Assembly: GCA_012510625.1 (NCBI GenBank)
Contig: JAAZHP010000139.1
Coordinates: 1 to 29,900, forward strand
Length of the DNA: 29,900 nucleotides
Direction of reading: 5' to 3'
Source of the DNA: Bacillota bacterium
GTDB taxonomy: Bacteria > Bacillota > Dethiobacteria > DTU022
Part shown: in pieces, positions 1 to 7,422 of the stretch
Layout: each line of letters opens with the position of its first letter
How positions within the stretch are numbered: position 1 is the stretch's first letter
The notes under the pieces: generated by a model
What the model was told of the DNA's origin: nothing
The model's input: the letters and a program-made list of their open reading frames with translations, nothing else
Databases searched by the model: none
Made by a program: the position numbers and the translations under genes

Positions 1-13
1 CCTGTTATTCTTG

Positions 14-53
14 GAGAATAAAAGCCCTCCCTGGAGCTGCGGTCCAAAGAGGG
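14..53 (-). terminator. Intrinsic terminator of the liv operon
   Basis: Read on the minus strand, the sequence just after the livF stop forms an 11-bp stem (CCCTCTTTGGA pairing with TCCAGGGAGGG, including two G-T wobbles; plus-strand arms 25-35 and 43-53) around a 7-nt loop, followed by the T-rich run CTTTTATTCT. This is the layout of a rho-independent terminator and closes the minus-strand operon. Confidence 0.75.
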
Positions 54-76
54 ACTGTTGAATTGCGTATATTATC

Positions 77-781
77 TTACAGGCCAAGATAGGCTTTCCG
101 GACATGGTCGCTGTGCAGGAGCTCCTCGCAGGAGCCGCCGGAGACAATTCTGCCGTTTTCCAGGACATAGGCGCGGTCGGCGATTTCCAGGCTCTGCTTG
201 ACGTTCTGTTCATTTAGCAAGATGGTGAGGCCGTTGTCGCGCAGCTTCTGCAGCATCTGGAACGATTCTTTAACCAGCTTGGGCGCCATGCCGTAAGAGA
301 GTTCGTCAAAAAGACCCAGCCTTGGACCGGACATGAGGGCGCGGCCCATGGCCAGCATCTGGCGCTCGCCGCCGCTGAGGGTCTTGGCCAGCTGCCTGCG
401 GCGCTCTTTTAAAAGCGGGAAAATCCGGTAGACTCTTTCCAGCCTTTCTTTTCTCTGCTTCCAGGAAGTCTTGAGATAAGCGCCCATTTCCAGGTTTTCC
501 AGGAGGGACATGTCGGGAAAAAGCCGCCCGCCCTCGGGGAAATAGGATATGCCCATCTCTACCACGGCATTGGGAGGAAAGCCGGTAATATCCCGGCCCA
601 TAAAGGTAACGGATCCCGAGGCCGGTTTTACCAGCCCGGTGATGGCATTGAGAAGAGTCGTTTTACCCGCACCGTTGGCTCCCACGAGGGCGACTATTTC
701 ACCCTCTTCCACCTTCAGGCATATGTCCCATAATATCTGGATGTTGCCGTAAAAGACGTTCAGGTTTTTAACTTCCAGCAT
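77..781 (-). CDS. livF: Branched-chain amino acid ABC transporter, ATP-binding protein LivF
   Basis: Cytoplasmic ATPase, one of two in a LivFGHM-type importer. The 234-residue protein has Walker A GANGAGKTT (34-42), ABC signature LSGGE (135-139) and Walker B ending D159-E160; the EQN sequence replaces the switch histidine region as is normal in LivF. The usual DEPS after Walker B reads DELS (L161), a change from the common proline. The start at 781 was chosen because it begins the conserved MLEVKNLNVFYG and has GGGAGAGG upstream; a longer frame upstream is not conserved-looking. It overlaps the 3' end of livG by 14 nt, so the two are probably translationally coupled. The family assignment is firm; the substrate is inferred only from family (leucine/isoleucine/valine, or another amino acid or amide). 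Confidence 0.93.
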   Translation of the reverse strand: MLEVKNLNVFYGNIQILWDICLKVEEGEIVALVGANGAGKTTLLNAITGLVKPASGSVTFMGRDITGFPPNAVVEMGISYFPEGGRLFPDMSLLENLEMGAYLKTSWKQRKERLERVYRIFPLLKERRRQLAKTLSGGERQMLAMGRALMSGPRLGLFDELSYGMAPKLVKESFQMLQKLRDNGLTILLNEQNVKQSLEIADRAYVLENGRIVSGGSCEELLHSDHVRKAYLGL

Positions 782-1508
782 GAGCTTGCTCTTCCTCTCC
801 CAGGTAGATTTCAATAACGGTCTTGTTGGTGGAGATCTCTGCCGGTGTGCCCTCGGTAATTTTTTTGCCGTGATGCAGGACAATGATCCGCTTGCAGATA
901 TTCATAATCGCTTTCATCACGTGTTCAATCATGATAATGGTAATCCCTCGATCCCGGATCCGGGTGACCAGCTCCATGGATTCGGCTACTTCGGCCGGGT
1001 TCAAACCGGCCATCATCTCATCGAGGAGCAGCAGCCTGGGTTTGGCGGCCAGGGCCCGGGCTACTTCAACGCGCTTCTGGTTGACCAGGGTCAGGCTTCC
1101 CGCCGGGGTGTCGCTCAAAGGGGTCAACCCGGTGAAATCAAGGATCTCCCCGGTTTCCGCGTTCGCTTCGGGCCATGTTTTGCCTTCCGAACCAAAGAGG
1201 GCTCCCATGAGCACATTTTGAAAAACGGTCATCTCGGGGAAAATTTTGACCGTCTGAAAGGTGCGCACCAGCCCTTTCCGGCAGATGTAATTTGGCTTTA
1301 AACCGCCAATGCTTTCGCCGTTAAAAACTATCTTCCCCGCGTTGGGCACATAGGTTCCGGAAATAAGGTTAAATAACGTGGTTTTACCGGCGCCGTTGGG
1401 GCCGATCAAGCCCATTATTTCACCTCTATTAACATGGAAGTCTACGCCGGATACCGCAGTCAGCCCGCCGAAGTTTTTAGTTAACTTTTCGACCTGTAGC
1501 AGTTGCAT
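768..1508 (-). CDS. livG: Branched-chain amino acid ABC transporter, ATP-binding protein LivG
   Basis: Second ATPase of the importer, 246 residues. Walker A GPNGAGKTT lies at 36-44; the signature region is the LivG-like degenerate version LTLVNQKRVEVARALA, followed by LLLLDEMMAGLNP (Walker B and D-loop) and the switch histidine in MIEHVM. The VRTFQ Q-loop typical of LivG is present. A good ribosome binding site (TTGGGAGG) precedes the ATG. It overlaps livM by 32 nt and livF by 14 nt, which indicates one transcript. LivG and LivF form the heterodimer that drives transport through LivH/LivM. Family certain, substrate not determined. Confidence 0.94.
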   Translation of the reverse strand: MQLLQVEKLTKNFGGLTAVSGVDFHVNRGEIMGLIGPNGAGKTTLFNLISGTYVPNAGKIVFNGESIGGLKPNYICRKGLVRTFQTVKIFPEMTVFQNVLMGALFGSEGKTWPEANAETGEILDFTGLTPLSDTPAGSLTLVNQKRVEVARALAAKPRLLLLDEMMAGLNPAEVAESMELVTRIRDRGITIIMIEHVMKAIMNICKRIIVLHHGKKITEGTPAEISTNKTVIEIYLGEEEQAHAGS

Positions 1509-2442
1509 CTTTTCCTCCCAAAAACTTCACCTTTATTGTTTGTGCCAGACCAATGATACCGTTGGGCAGATAGAGAATGGTGAGAATCATCACTAAACCG
1601 AAGATTAGCATGTATACATAGGGAAACTTGGTAATTAGAATTTCCCGCAGGTATGAAAATAGAACGGCTCCGATCACGGGGCCAAAAATATTCCCCAAAC
1701 CGCCGAAAGTGGCCATCAAAGTGGGGAAAAAGGAGTAATTCAAGTCAAAAGCGATTTGAGAATCGATATAAATCAAGCCTGTAGCCATGATCGCTCCTGT
1801 AAGACCGATGAAAAAGGAGCTGAGGGCAAAGGTAAACACTTTCACCCGGACTACATTAACACCGATATGGGCCGCCGCCTCTTCACAGCTGCCGATAGAG
1901 GACATGGCCATGCCGTACCTGGAGCGCTTTAAAAAGTATGTGGTGACTAATAACAGCACCACGATAATCAATATGACATAAAATACCGTGGAGTCGCTCA
2001 CTTTGACCACGGGACGCCCCCGCTTTCCCAGGACGGTGATTTCAATCCAGTGCAGCACATGCTTGATCAGCTCAACAGAGCTCAGAGTAAATATGGCAAA
2101 GTAAATTCCCCGCAGCCTTAAAGTTATGGCGCCAATGATTAAAGCCAGCAAAAAGCTGGCCACGCCGCCGCATAAGACCATAACCGGCAGGGGCAGCACA
2201 TCGCCCAGGTAGGCTGCGGTATAAATCCCCGCGCCGTAAAAAGCAGCCGTAGCCAGGGAGATGTAGCCGGTAGGGCCGGAAAATAGCGCCCAGCTCAAGG
2301 TAAGTGCGACAAACATGAGTATATTTTTTAAAAGAATAACAGTGTAAGGCTTGCTGATAAAGGGTACGGCAACCAGAAAAGCCAGGATTAAAATTATAAT
2401 TACCAGGTAAGAGACATTTTTCGCATCGGTTTTCAATTTCAT
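1477..2442 (-). CDS. livM: Branched-chain amino acid ABC transporter, permease LivM
   Basis: Integral membrane permease of 321 residues with about eight to ten hydrophobic segments. LivM hallmarks are visible: the FSGPTGYISLATAAFYGAGIY segment near the N-terminus, RYGMAMSSIGSCEEAAAHIG (the cytoplasmic EAA-type loop contacting the ATPases), and FGGLGNIFGPVIGAVLF toward the C-terminus. The ATG is preceded by GGGAGG. livH ends 8 nt upstream of this start, and the 3' end overlaps livG. It pairs with LivH to form the translocation path in the cytoplasmic membrane. Confidence 0.93.
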   Translation of the reverse strand: MKLKTDAKNVSYLVIIILILAFLVAVPFISKPYTVILLKNILMFVALTLSWALFSGPTGYISLATAAFYGAGIYTAAYLGDVLPLPVMVLCGGVASFLLALIIGAITLRLRGIYFAIFTLSSVELIKHVLHWIEITVLGKRGRPVVKVSDSTVFYVILIIVVLLLVTTYFLKRSRYGMAMSSIGSCEEAAAHIGVNVVRVKVFTFALSSFFIGLTGAIMATGLIYIDSQIAFDLNYSFFPTLMATFGGLGNIFGPVIGAVLFSYLREILITKFPYVYMLIFGLVMILTILYLPNGIIGLAQTIKVKFLGGKDATATGRKVN

Positions 2443-2450
2443 CTTCAGCG

Positions 2451-3317
2451 CTACCTCCCAAATATGCCCGACGGTTTTACCAGCAGCAGGACCATAAACA
2501 GCAGGTAGTAAGCCGCCAGGGTTAATCCCGGCTCGATACCGCTGACGATGCTGCCAAATATACCCAGGAGAAAACCGCCAACCAGGCTGCCGGGAATGCT
2601 GCCCAGGCCGCCGAGGACAATTACGATGATGGCGATAATGGTATACTCCATGCCCATGGTGGCATTTAATTTAACATCCATGCTTACCAAAACGCCGGCA
2701 AAGCCGGCCATTAAGGCGCCAAGGGCAAAGCAGAGCGTCAGCATCCGGTTGATATCCACTCCCATCAGGGCAGCCGCGTCAGAATCCTGCGATGCGGCAC
2801 GGATTGCTTTGCCGGTTCGGGTCCGGGTAAGAAAGAGGTAGAAAAGGAAGCAGATCGCCACGGCCGCTACCATGATTACCAGCCGGTTGGCCGCAAAGCG
2901 GATCTCACCAAGGTAAACCGAGTAGGGCATGAAAGAATAGCCGACAATGCTTTTACCCCAGATAAAAATGGCCAGGCTCTGGATCACAAATAACAGTCCA
3001 AAAGCCATCAACATGGAATTGCCTTCAAATGCCGCCGGAGAAGGAGTTCGCTCCCTAAGCGTTTTAAAGAGGTAATGTCGAACCAGGTAGCCCAGCAGAA
3101 ATAATATTGGTCCTACCAGGGCGAGGCAGAAAAGCGGATTTATACCTAGGGATGTATGGAGCATCCAGGTAAGAAAGGCGCCGACCATGATAAATTCGCC
3201 GTGGGCGATGTTTAAAATTCGGGCTACCCCGTATTGCATGCTCAGCCCCACTGCGGTAATTGCATATATTCCACCCAATAGTAAACCGTTCACGAATATA
3301 TTAATGAAAGATATCAT
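2451..3317 (-). CDS. livH: Branched-chain amino acid ABC transporter, permease LivH
   Basis: Integral membrane permease of 288 residues, normal length for LivH. The N-terminal GLLLGGIYAITAVGLSMQYG and GVARILNIAHGEFIMVGAF, the cytoplasmic loop RTRTGKAIRAASQDSDAAAL, and the LGGLGSIPGSLVGG segment are all characteristic of the family. The ATG has GGGAGTG upstream. A 135-nt gap with a long stem-loop separates it from livK, so its expression may be set lower than that of the binding protein. Its 3' end is 8 nt from livM. Confidence 0.93.
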   Translation of the reverse strand: MISFINIFVNGLLLGGIYAITAVGLSMQYGVARILNIAHGEFIMVGAFLTWMLHTSLGINPLFCLALVGPILFLLGYLVRHYLFKTLRERTPSPAAFEGNSMLMAFGLLFVIQSLAIFIWGKSIVGYSFMPYSVYLGEIRFAANRLVIMVAAVAICFLFYLFLTRTRTGKAIRAASQDSDAAALMGVDINRMLTLCFALGALMAGFAGVLVSMDVKLNATMGMEYTIIAIIVIVLGGLGSIPGSLVGGFLLGIFGSIVSGIEPGLTLAAYYLLFMVLLLVKPSGIFGR

Positions 3318-3345
3318 GTGCTCACTCCCATCCGCTGAATTAGCA

Positions 3346-3422
3346 ATGCAGGCTACCCGCGCGGTGTTCCGCCGGCTCCACGAAGTCGCCGGACTGCTTG
3401 CAACACTTCAGGTAGCCTGCAT
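3346..3422. repeat. Long imperfect inverted repeat between livK and livH
   Basis: Perfect 12-bp arms ATGCAGGCTACC (3346-3357) and GGTAGCCTGCAT (3411-3422) enclose 53 nt. Inside, GTGTT (3364-3368) can pair with AACAC (3402-3406) and CCGGC (3372-3376) with GCCGG (3388-3392), so the whole 77 nt can fold into one extended hairpin. No T-run follows on either strand, so it is not a classical terminator. It could be an mRNA processing or stabilising structure that separates abundant livK mRNA from the permease genes, or a dispersed REP-like element. Confidence 0.7.
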
Positions 3423-3452
3423 CTTCCTAGTCACCGTCAGTTAACTTGTTTA

Positions 3453-4703
3453 TTATTCAGATTTAGCCTGCCACTTAGGCTTGGGAATGAGCGGATCATT
3501 GGTAGCCTTATCGTTCGGGGCTACCACTTCAAAGATTCCATTCTGCCACTGGCCGACCTGTCCGGGATAGCACTCGGCCGGGACGCCGCCGTTTTCAAAC
3601 CAGAGTTCGCCGACGACGGTATCGAATTTTTCAGTGGCCAGGATATCCTTAATCTTCTCGTGATCCAGCGTGCCGGCTTTCTCGATGGCCTGCTCCAGCG
3701 CCTCCAGCCCGGCATAGTAGATGGCCATGCCCCACCAGTCCATATTTCTCTCGCCGCCCTGGTGAGCAATCAGCCGCTCCGCCAGGTCCTTAAGCTTGTC
3801 CGAGCTCTTCTCGTTCCAGGCTCCCCAGCCCATGACGCCTTCCGAATTCTCGCCATAGATCTGATAGAAAACCTCGAAACAGGCACCCGGTCCGAAGAGG
3901 ATCACGTCAGGGTTGTAATCAGAAGCTATGCATTCGTCCATGACGGCAAAGTTTTCGTCCGGATAAGCGCAGCAGAGGAGAGCCTTGGCATTTTTCGACT
4001 TGGCTTCTTCGATAATTGAGGAAACGTCTTTAACGCCCATGGGGATGGCCTTGTCAAAAACTACCTCGATGCCGGCATCCTCGAGGAGCGGCACCAGATC
4101 GTTCTTATACTCAAGGCCGTGCTGGTCTTCGATATAGATTATGGCCGCCGATTCAATATTGTGCTCTGCGAGCATATCAACCAGGGGCCCCGCCTGCTGC
4201 GTGGCGTAGTTAAGTAGAGAGAAGAAGTAGGGCATCTCGGCCATTAGCGGTTCCAGTTCCTTGGCCCCGCCCTCGGCGCCAATTAAAAGGAAGTTATGTT
4301 CGTTGCAGATCTGGGCTGCCGCTTTTAGAAAAGCGGTGCTGATGGGTGCCAGGAGGAAATCGACTTCGTCTTCCACGATCAGTTTTTTCAGCAGGTTGGT
4401 CATGGTGTTCATGTCTGAGGTGTCGTCGTATTTCAGCAGCCTTACCGGCAGCCTTTTCCCGTATTCTTCTACGTAGATGCCGCCGCGCTCATTTACTTCA
4501 TCGATCCACATGCGGTAAACAGGGCCGAAGCAGCTTACATCCTGGATGGCAAGCGGGCCGGTGTATGACCTTGCCGCTCCTATGACAATCTCTTCTTTCT
4601 CTTCAACAACTTCCTCTCCGTCCTTCTCTGCACAACCGGCAACGATTAGAGCCACGGAGAGGCAGAGAATCAGCGTCAACAACAGGAAAGCTTTTTTAGT
4701 CAC
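3453..4703 (-). CDS. livK: ABC transporter substrate-binding lipoprotein, LivK-like (Peripla_BP_6 type)
   Basis: 416-residue extracytoplasmic binding protein. The N-terminus MTKKAFLLLTLILCLSVALIVAGC is a lipoprotein signal with lipobox V-A-G-C, the lipidated cysteine being residue 24; an acidic linker EKDGEEVVEEKEE precedes the mature fold that opens IVIGAARSYTGPLA, the typical entry of the leucine/isoleucine/valine-binding family. The start is GTG (plus-strand cac at 4701-4703), with AAAGGGGG upstream. It is first in the operon, downstream of a strong promoter. The ligand cannot be read from the sequence: this family also binds amides, urea and aromatic acids, so branched-chain amino acids are the default inference. 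Confidence 0.9.
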   Translation of the reverse strand: MTKKAFLLLTLILCLSVALIVAGCAEKDGEEVVEEKEEIVIGAARSYTGPLAIQDVSCFGPVYRMWIDEVNERGGIYVEEYGKRLPVRLLKYDDTSDMNTMTNLLKKLIVEDEVDFLLAPISTAFLKAAAQICNEHNFLLIGAEGGAKELEPLMAEMPYFFSLLNYATQQAGPLVDMLAEHNIESAAIIYIEDQHGLEYKNDLVPLLEDAGIEVVFDKAIPMGVKDVSSIIEEAKSKNAKALLCCAYPDENFAVMDECIASDYNPDVILFGPGACFEVFYQIYGENSEGVMGWGAWNEKSSDKLKDLAERLIAHQGGERNMDWWGMAIYYAGLEALEQAIEKAGTLDHEKIKDILATEKFDTVVGELWFENGGVPAECYPGQVGQWQNGIFEVVAPNDKATNDPLIPKPKWQAKSE

Positions 4704-4850
4704 GCGATAAACCCCCTTTAAATTTTTGATTTTTCACAACAGGGTTTGCCACGACTGCTCCAGCGCTACTACTGAGATTAGCACCTCCTTGCATAATATT
4801 CTCGTTATTAAGTACATCATGCAAAATTCAAAGGATATAATATATATTTG

Positions 4851-4879
4851 TATATATAACATTTTAAGCGTTTTGTCAA
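4851..4879 (-). promoter_or_regulatory. Sigma-A type promoter of the liv operon
   Basis: On the minus strand a perfect -35 TTGACA (plus 4874-4879) is separated by exactly 17 nt from a -10 TATATA (plus 4851-4856). The predicted transcription start is near 4844, giving a leader of about 140 nt before the livK GTG. Confidence 0.75.
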
Positions 4880-4963
4880 AGTTAAATCTTGGAAGAACAC
4901 ATCGGATTTGCTTGTTAATTAGAGAAAATAGTTTTTAAAGAAGGGAAAGTGCTGTTCAACTCG

Positions 4964-4992
4964 TTGCCTTCCGGCGGCAACTGTGCTATACT
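4964..4992 (+). promoter_or_regulatory. Sigma-A type promoter of rpsB-tsf, extended -10
   Basis: -35 TTGCCT (4964-4969), 17-nt spacer, and an extended -10 TGCTATACT (4984-4992). The transcription start would fall near 5000, leaving a leader of roughly 105 nt. Confidence 0.65.
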
Positions 4993-4999
4993 ACCGGCG

Positions 5000-5106
5000 G
5001 ATAAAATTAAATACACACGCCTCCGGAGCCCGGACCGGGTCGGCCGGCTGCAGGCCGCGGAAGGGGCGGCGAGGGAGCGCGGTGGATAACCAAAGGAGGA
5101 ATTTGT
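5000..5106 (+). promoter_or_regulatory. GC-rich rpsB leader, possible autoregulatory structure
   Basis: The leader is much richer in G and C than the flanking promoter DNA and contains at least one clear hairpin, CGGCC (5041-5045) with GGCCG (5053-5057), plus CCCGG/CCGGG pairing just upstream around 5029-5040. It ends with the ribosome binding site AAAGGAGGAAT. A ribosomal-protein feedback leader is plausible, but no known S2-binding motif was recognised. Confidence 0.35.
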
Positions 5107-5946
5107 TTGCCTGTCGTAACCATGAAACAGCTGCTCGAAGCGGGAGTTCACTTCGGGCACCAAACCCGCCGCTGGAACCCCAAGATGAAAAGCTATATCT
5201 TTACCGAGCGCAACGGCATCTACATTATTGATCTGCAGAAAACAGTTAAGCTTATGGATGGAGCTTACAATTTTGTGCGCGATCTCGCTGCGCGGGGTGG
5301 ACAGATTATTTTTGTGGGCACCAAGAAACAGGCCCAGGAATCGATACGGTTTGAAGCTGAAAGATGCGGTATGCACTACGTGAATCAGCGCTGGCTCGGC
5401 GGGATGCTTACCAATTACCAGACCATCAGCCGGCGGATAGAGAGGCTGCATGCTCTGGAGAGAATGGAAGAAGACGGCACCTTTGATCTGCTGCCCAAAA
5501 AAGAGGTGCTTATCCTAAAGCACGAACATGAAAAGCTGCTTAAGTTTCTGGGGGGGATTAGAAACTTGAAGGCCTTGCCCGATGCCGTCTATGTCGTGGA
5601 CCCGCGCAAAGAGAGAATTGCGGTTGCAGAAGCGCGCAAGCTGGGCATCCCCATCATCGCCATCGTTGATACCAACTGCGACCCCGATGAGATTGATTAC
5701 ATCATCCCGGGAAACGACGACGCTATCAGGGCCATCAAGCTGATCACCTCGCTCCTGGCTGATGCGGTTATCGAAGGGCGCCATCTCCTTGAAGAAGAGC
5801 AGGCCGGGGACGATGAAAGCGGCACAGGGGAGGGGCTTCCCGGAGAAGCAGCTATAGAAGCTGTAGAAGCTCTAGAAGCCGGGGAGAATGAGGCCGTTAA
5901 AAGGGCGGAGAAAGCTGAAGAAGAGACTATTGCCGAGGAGGCATAG
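5107..5946 (+). CDS. rpsB: 30S ribosomal protein S2
   Basis: 279-residue small-subunit protein. The N-terminus VTMKQLLEAGVHFGHQTRRW and RNGIYIIDLQKTVKLM are diagnostic of S2, as are QRWLGGMLTNYQTI and the later PDAVYVVDPRKERIAV. The start is TTG at 5107, supported by AAAGGAGGAAT immediately upstream and by conservation starting at this point. The core ends near residue 230; the remaining roughly 45 residues are a highly acidic tail rich in Glu and Ala, longer than in many homologues. tsf follows 37 nt downstream in the same transcript. Confidence 0.97.
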   Translation: MPVVTMKQLLEAGVHFGHQTRRWNPKMKSYIFTERNGIYIIDLQKTVKLMDGAYNFVRDLAARGGQIIFVGTKKQAQESIRFEAERCGMHYVNQRWLGGMLTNYQTISRRIERLHALERMEEDGTFDLLPKKEVLILKHEHEKLLKFLGGIRNLKALPDAVYVVDPRKERIAVAEARKLGIPIIAIVDTNCDPDEIDYIIPGNDDAIRAIKLITSLLADAVIEGRHLLEEEQAGDDESGTGEGLPGEAAIEAVEALEAGENEAVKRAEKAEEETIAEEA

Positions 5947-5983
5947 CAGCTGCCATCCGGGCAGCGGTATAGGAGGAGATTGA

Positions 5984-6607
5984 ATGCAGATTGATGCAAA
6001 AACAGTCAAGGCTTTACGTGAAAAAACAGGTGCCGGGATGATGGATTGTAAAAAAGCGCTCCAGGAAGCCGGCGGAGACGAAGAGAAAGCCATAATTATT
6101 CTAAGAGAAAAAGGCTTGGCCGCGGCGGCGCGGCGGGCCGGCCGCGTTGCGGCGCAGGGGATTATTGATTCCTATATCCACCTCGGAGGCAAGGTGGGCG
6201 TGCTTGTGGAGATAAACTGCGAAACCGATTTTGTGGCCCGCAATGAACAGTTCAGGGAATTTGCGCGCAATATCTGCCTGCAGGTGGCGGCGTCAAATCC
6301 CCTTTATGTTGATAGGGACGATGTCCCCGCCGCGGTCCTGGAGAAGGAGCGCTCTATATTGCGCAATCAGGCCCTCCGTGAAGGGAAACCGGAGAAGGTG
6401 ATAGAGCGAATCGTTGAAGGGCGTATCGCCAAATTCTACCAGGAAAATTGTCTTCTCGAGCAACCTTACATTAAGGATCCCGATCGCTCCATACGCGATC
6501 TGCTTCACGAGCTGATCGCCAGGATCGGAGAAAACATCATCATCCGGCGCTTCAGCCGCTTCGCTGTTGGCGAAGAGGTGGAGGAGAAATCCTCCGGCAG
6601 CGATTAA
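5984..6607 (+). CDS. tsf: Translation elongation factor Ts
   Basis: Guanine nucleotide exchange factor for EF-Tu. The 207-residue protein begins with the UBA-like N-terminal domain (KTVKALREKTGAGMMDCKKAL, with the conserved ALQEAGGDEEKAI) followed by the core motif INCETDFVARNEQF. The length matches the short EF-Ts form; the second dimerisation subdomain of E. coli EF-Ts (about 280 residues) is reduced. GGAGGAG precedes the ATG. A strong terminator follows directly, so rpsB-tsf is a transcription unit. Confidence 0.97.
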   Translation: MQIDAKTVKALREKTGAGMMDCKKALQEAGGDEEKAIIILREKGLAAAARRAGRVAAQGIIDSYIHLGGKVGVLVEINCETDFVARNEQFREFARNICLQVAASNPLYVDRDDVPAAVLEKERSILRNQALREGKPEKVIERIVEGRIAKFYQENCLLEQPYIKDPDRSIRDLLHELIARIGENIIIRRFSRFAVGEEVEEKSSGSD

Positions 6608-6614
6608 AAACAGT

Positions 6615-6643
6615 AAAAAAGAACACCCTGCGTGTTCTTTTTT
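6615..6643 (+). terminator. Strong intrinsic terminator after tsf
   Basis: A perfect 12-bp stem, AAAAAAGAACAC (6615-6626) with GTGTTCTTTTTT (6632-6643), encloses the 5-nt loop CCTGC. The A-run and T-run could make it bidirectional, though no minus-strand gene ends here. Confidence 0.9.
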
Positions 6644-6699
6644 ATATCTAAAAAAGGATTGCCGCCTGAAGTTGTCGAATAAGTCTGGAGGGTTGGCGA

Positions 6700-7419
6700 G
6701 TGGAAAAGCCTGCCTATAATCGGGTGGTTTTGAAGTTAAGCGGCGAAGCTTTGGCGGGAGAAAGAGGTACCGGTATAGACCAGAAGGTCTTGGAGAATAT
6801 AGCCGGCGAGTTGAAAGAGCTTGTCGGCTCGGGCGTGCAGATCGCCATCGTCGTCGGAGGAGGCAATATCTGGAGAGGCGCCGCAGCGGAGCAAGCGGGC
6901 ATGGACCGGGCTACGGCGGATTATATGGGCATGCTGGCCACAGTAATTAACGCCATGGCGCTGCAGGATGCCCTTGAGCGAAATGGGGTAGATACCAGGG
7001 TCCAGTCGGCCCTGGAGATGCGCCAGGTAGCGGAGCCCTATATCAGGCGCCGGGCGCTGCGGCATCTTGAAAAAGGGCGTGTGGTCATCTTTGCCGGGGG
7101 CACCGGAAACCCTTATTTTTCAACGGATACTACCGCCGCCCTGCGCGCCGCAGAAATAGAGGCCGAAGTAATCCTGCTGGCCAAGGGAAAGGTCGATGCG
7201 GTTTACGATGCCGATCCCTTAAAGTATCCTGAGGCCAACCGCTTCACCGAGTTGAGCTACCTGGAGGTAATTAAACGCGGCCTTGGGGTGATGGACACAA
7301 CCGCAGCCTCGCTGTGCATGGATAACCAGATTAAGCTGGTTGTGTTCGGACTTCACTCCGGAAATATTAAGAGAGCAATCATGGGAGAGAGAATTGGAAC
7401 CTTAATAAAAGGTGGTTAG
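6700..7419 (+). CDS. pyrH: UMP kinase
   Basis: 239-residue bacterial UMP kinase of the amino-acid-kinase fold, converting UMP to UDP in the cytoplasm. Motifs seen: RVVLKLSGEAL with the phosphate-binding lysine, IVVGGGNIWRG, DYMGMLATVINAMALQDAL, FAGGTGNPYFSTDTTAALRA, and the nucleotide-binding KVDAVYDADP. The start is GTG at 6700 with TCTGGAGGG upstream. The gene follows a terminator by 56 nt with no clear promoter between. frr starts 3 nt after the stop, so these two are tightly coupled. Confidence 0.97.
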   Translation: MEKPAYNRVVLKLSGEALAGERGTGIDQKVLENIAGELKELVGSGVQIAIVVGGGNIWRGAAAEQAGMDRATADYMGMLATVINAMALQDALERNGVDTRVQSALEMRQVAEPYIRRRALRHLEKGRVVIFAGGTGNPYFSTDTTAALRAAEIEAEVILLAKGKVDAVYDADPLKYPEANRFTELSYLEVIKRGLGVMDTTAASLCMDNQIKLVVFGLHSGNIKRAIMGERIGTLIKGG

Positions 7420-7422
7420 TTT

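Larger units (their letters stand above)
4704..5106. other. Divergent intergenic region livK / rpsB
   Basis: About 400 nt without a convincing protein gene. It holds the minus-strand livK promoter and its roughly 140-nt untranslated leader (4704-4844), an AT-rich middle, the plus-strand rpsB promoter (4964-4992) and a GC-rich rpsB leader (about 5000-5106). The AT-rich stretch around 4839-4858 (TATATATTTGTATATATA) is a rough palindrome overlapping the livK -10 and could be an operator, but this is weak. Confidence 0.7.

Noticed and set aside
780..1301. 173-codon open frame on the plus strand
   Set aside because: It lies entirely antisense to livG and livF, which have complete family motifs; it has no family resemblance and is a by-product of their codon use.
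3346..3422. Integron attC site
   Set aside because: The arms lack the conserved core sites and no integrase or cassette array is nearby.
3187..3444. Plus-strand frame across the livK-livH gap
   Set aside because: Antisense to livH and through the stem-loop; no ribosome binding site and no recognisable protein.
4704..4844. T-box or amino-acid attenuator in the livK leader
   Set aside because: No T-box sequence, no run of Leu/Ile/Val codons and no terminator hairpin in the leader.
4917..4931. CodY-box-like sequence between livK and rpsB
   Set aside because: When aligned to AATTTTCNGAAAATT it agrees at only about half the positions and the right half is out of register.
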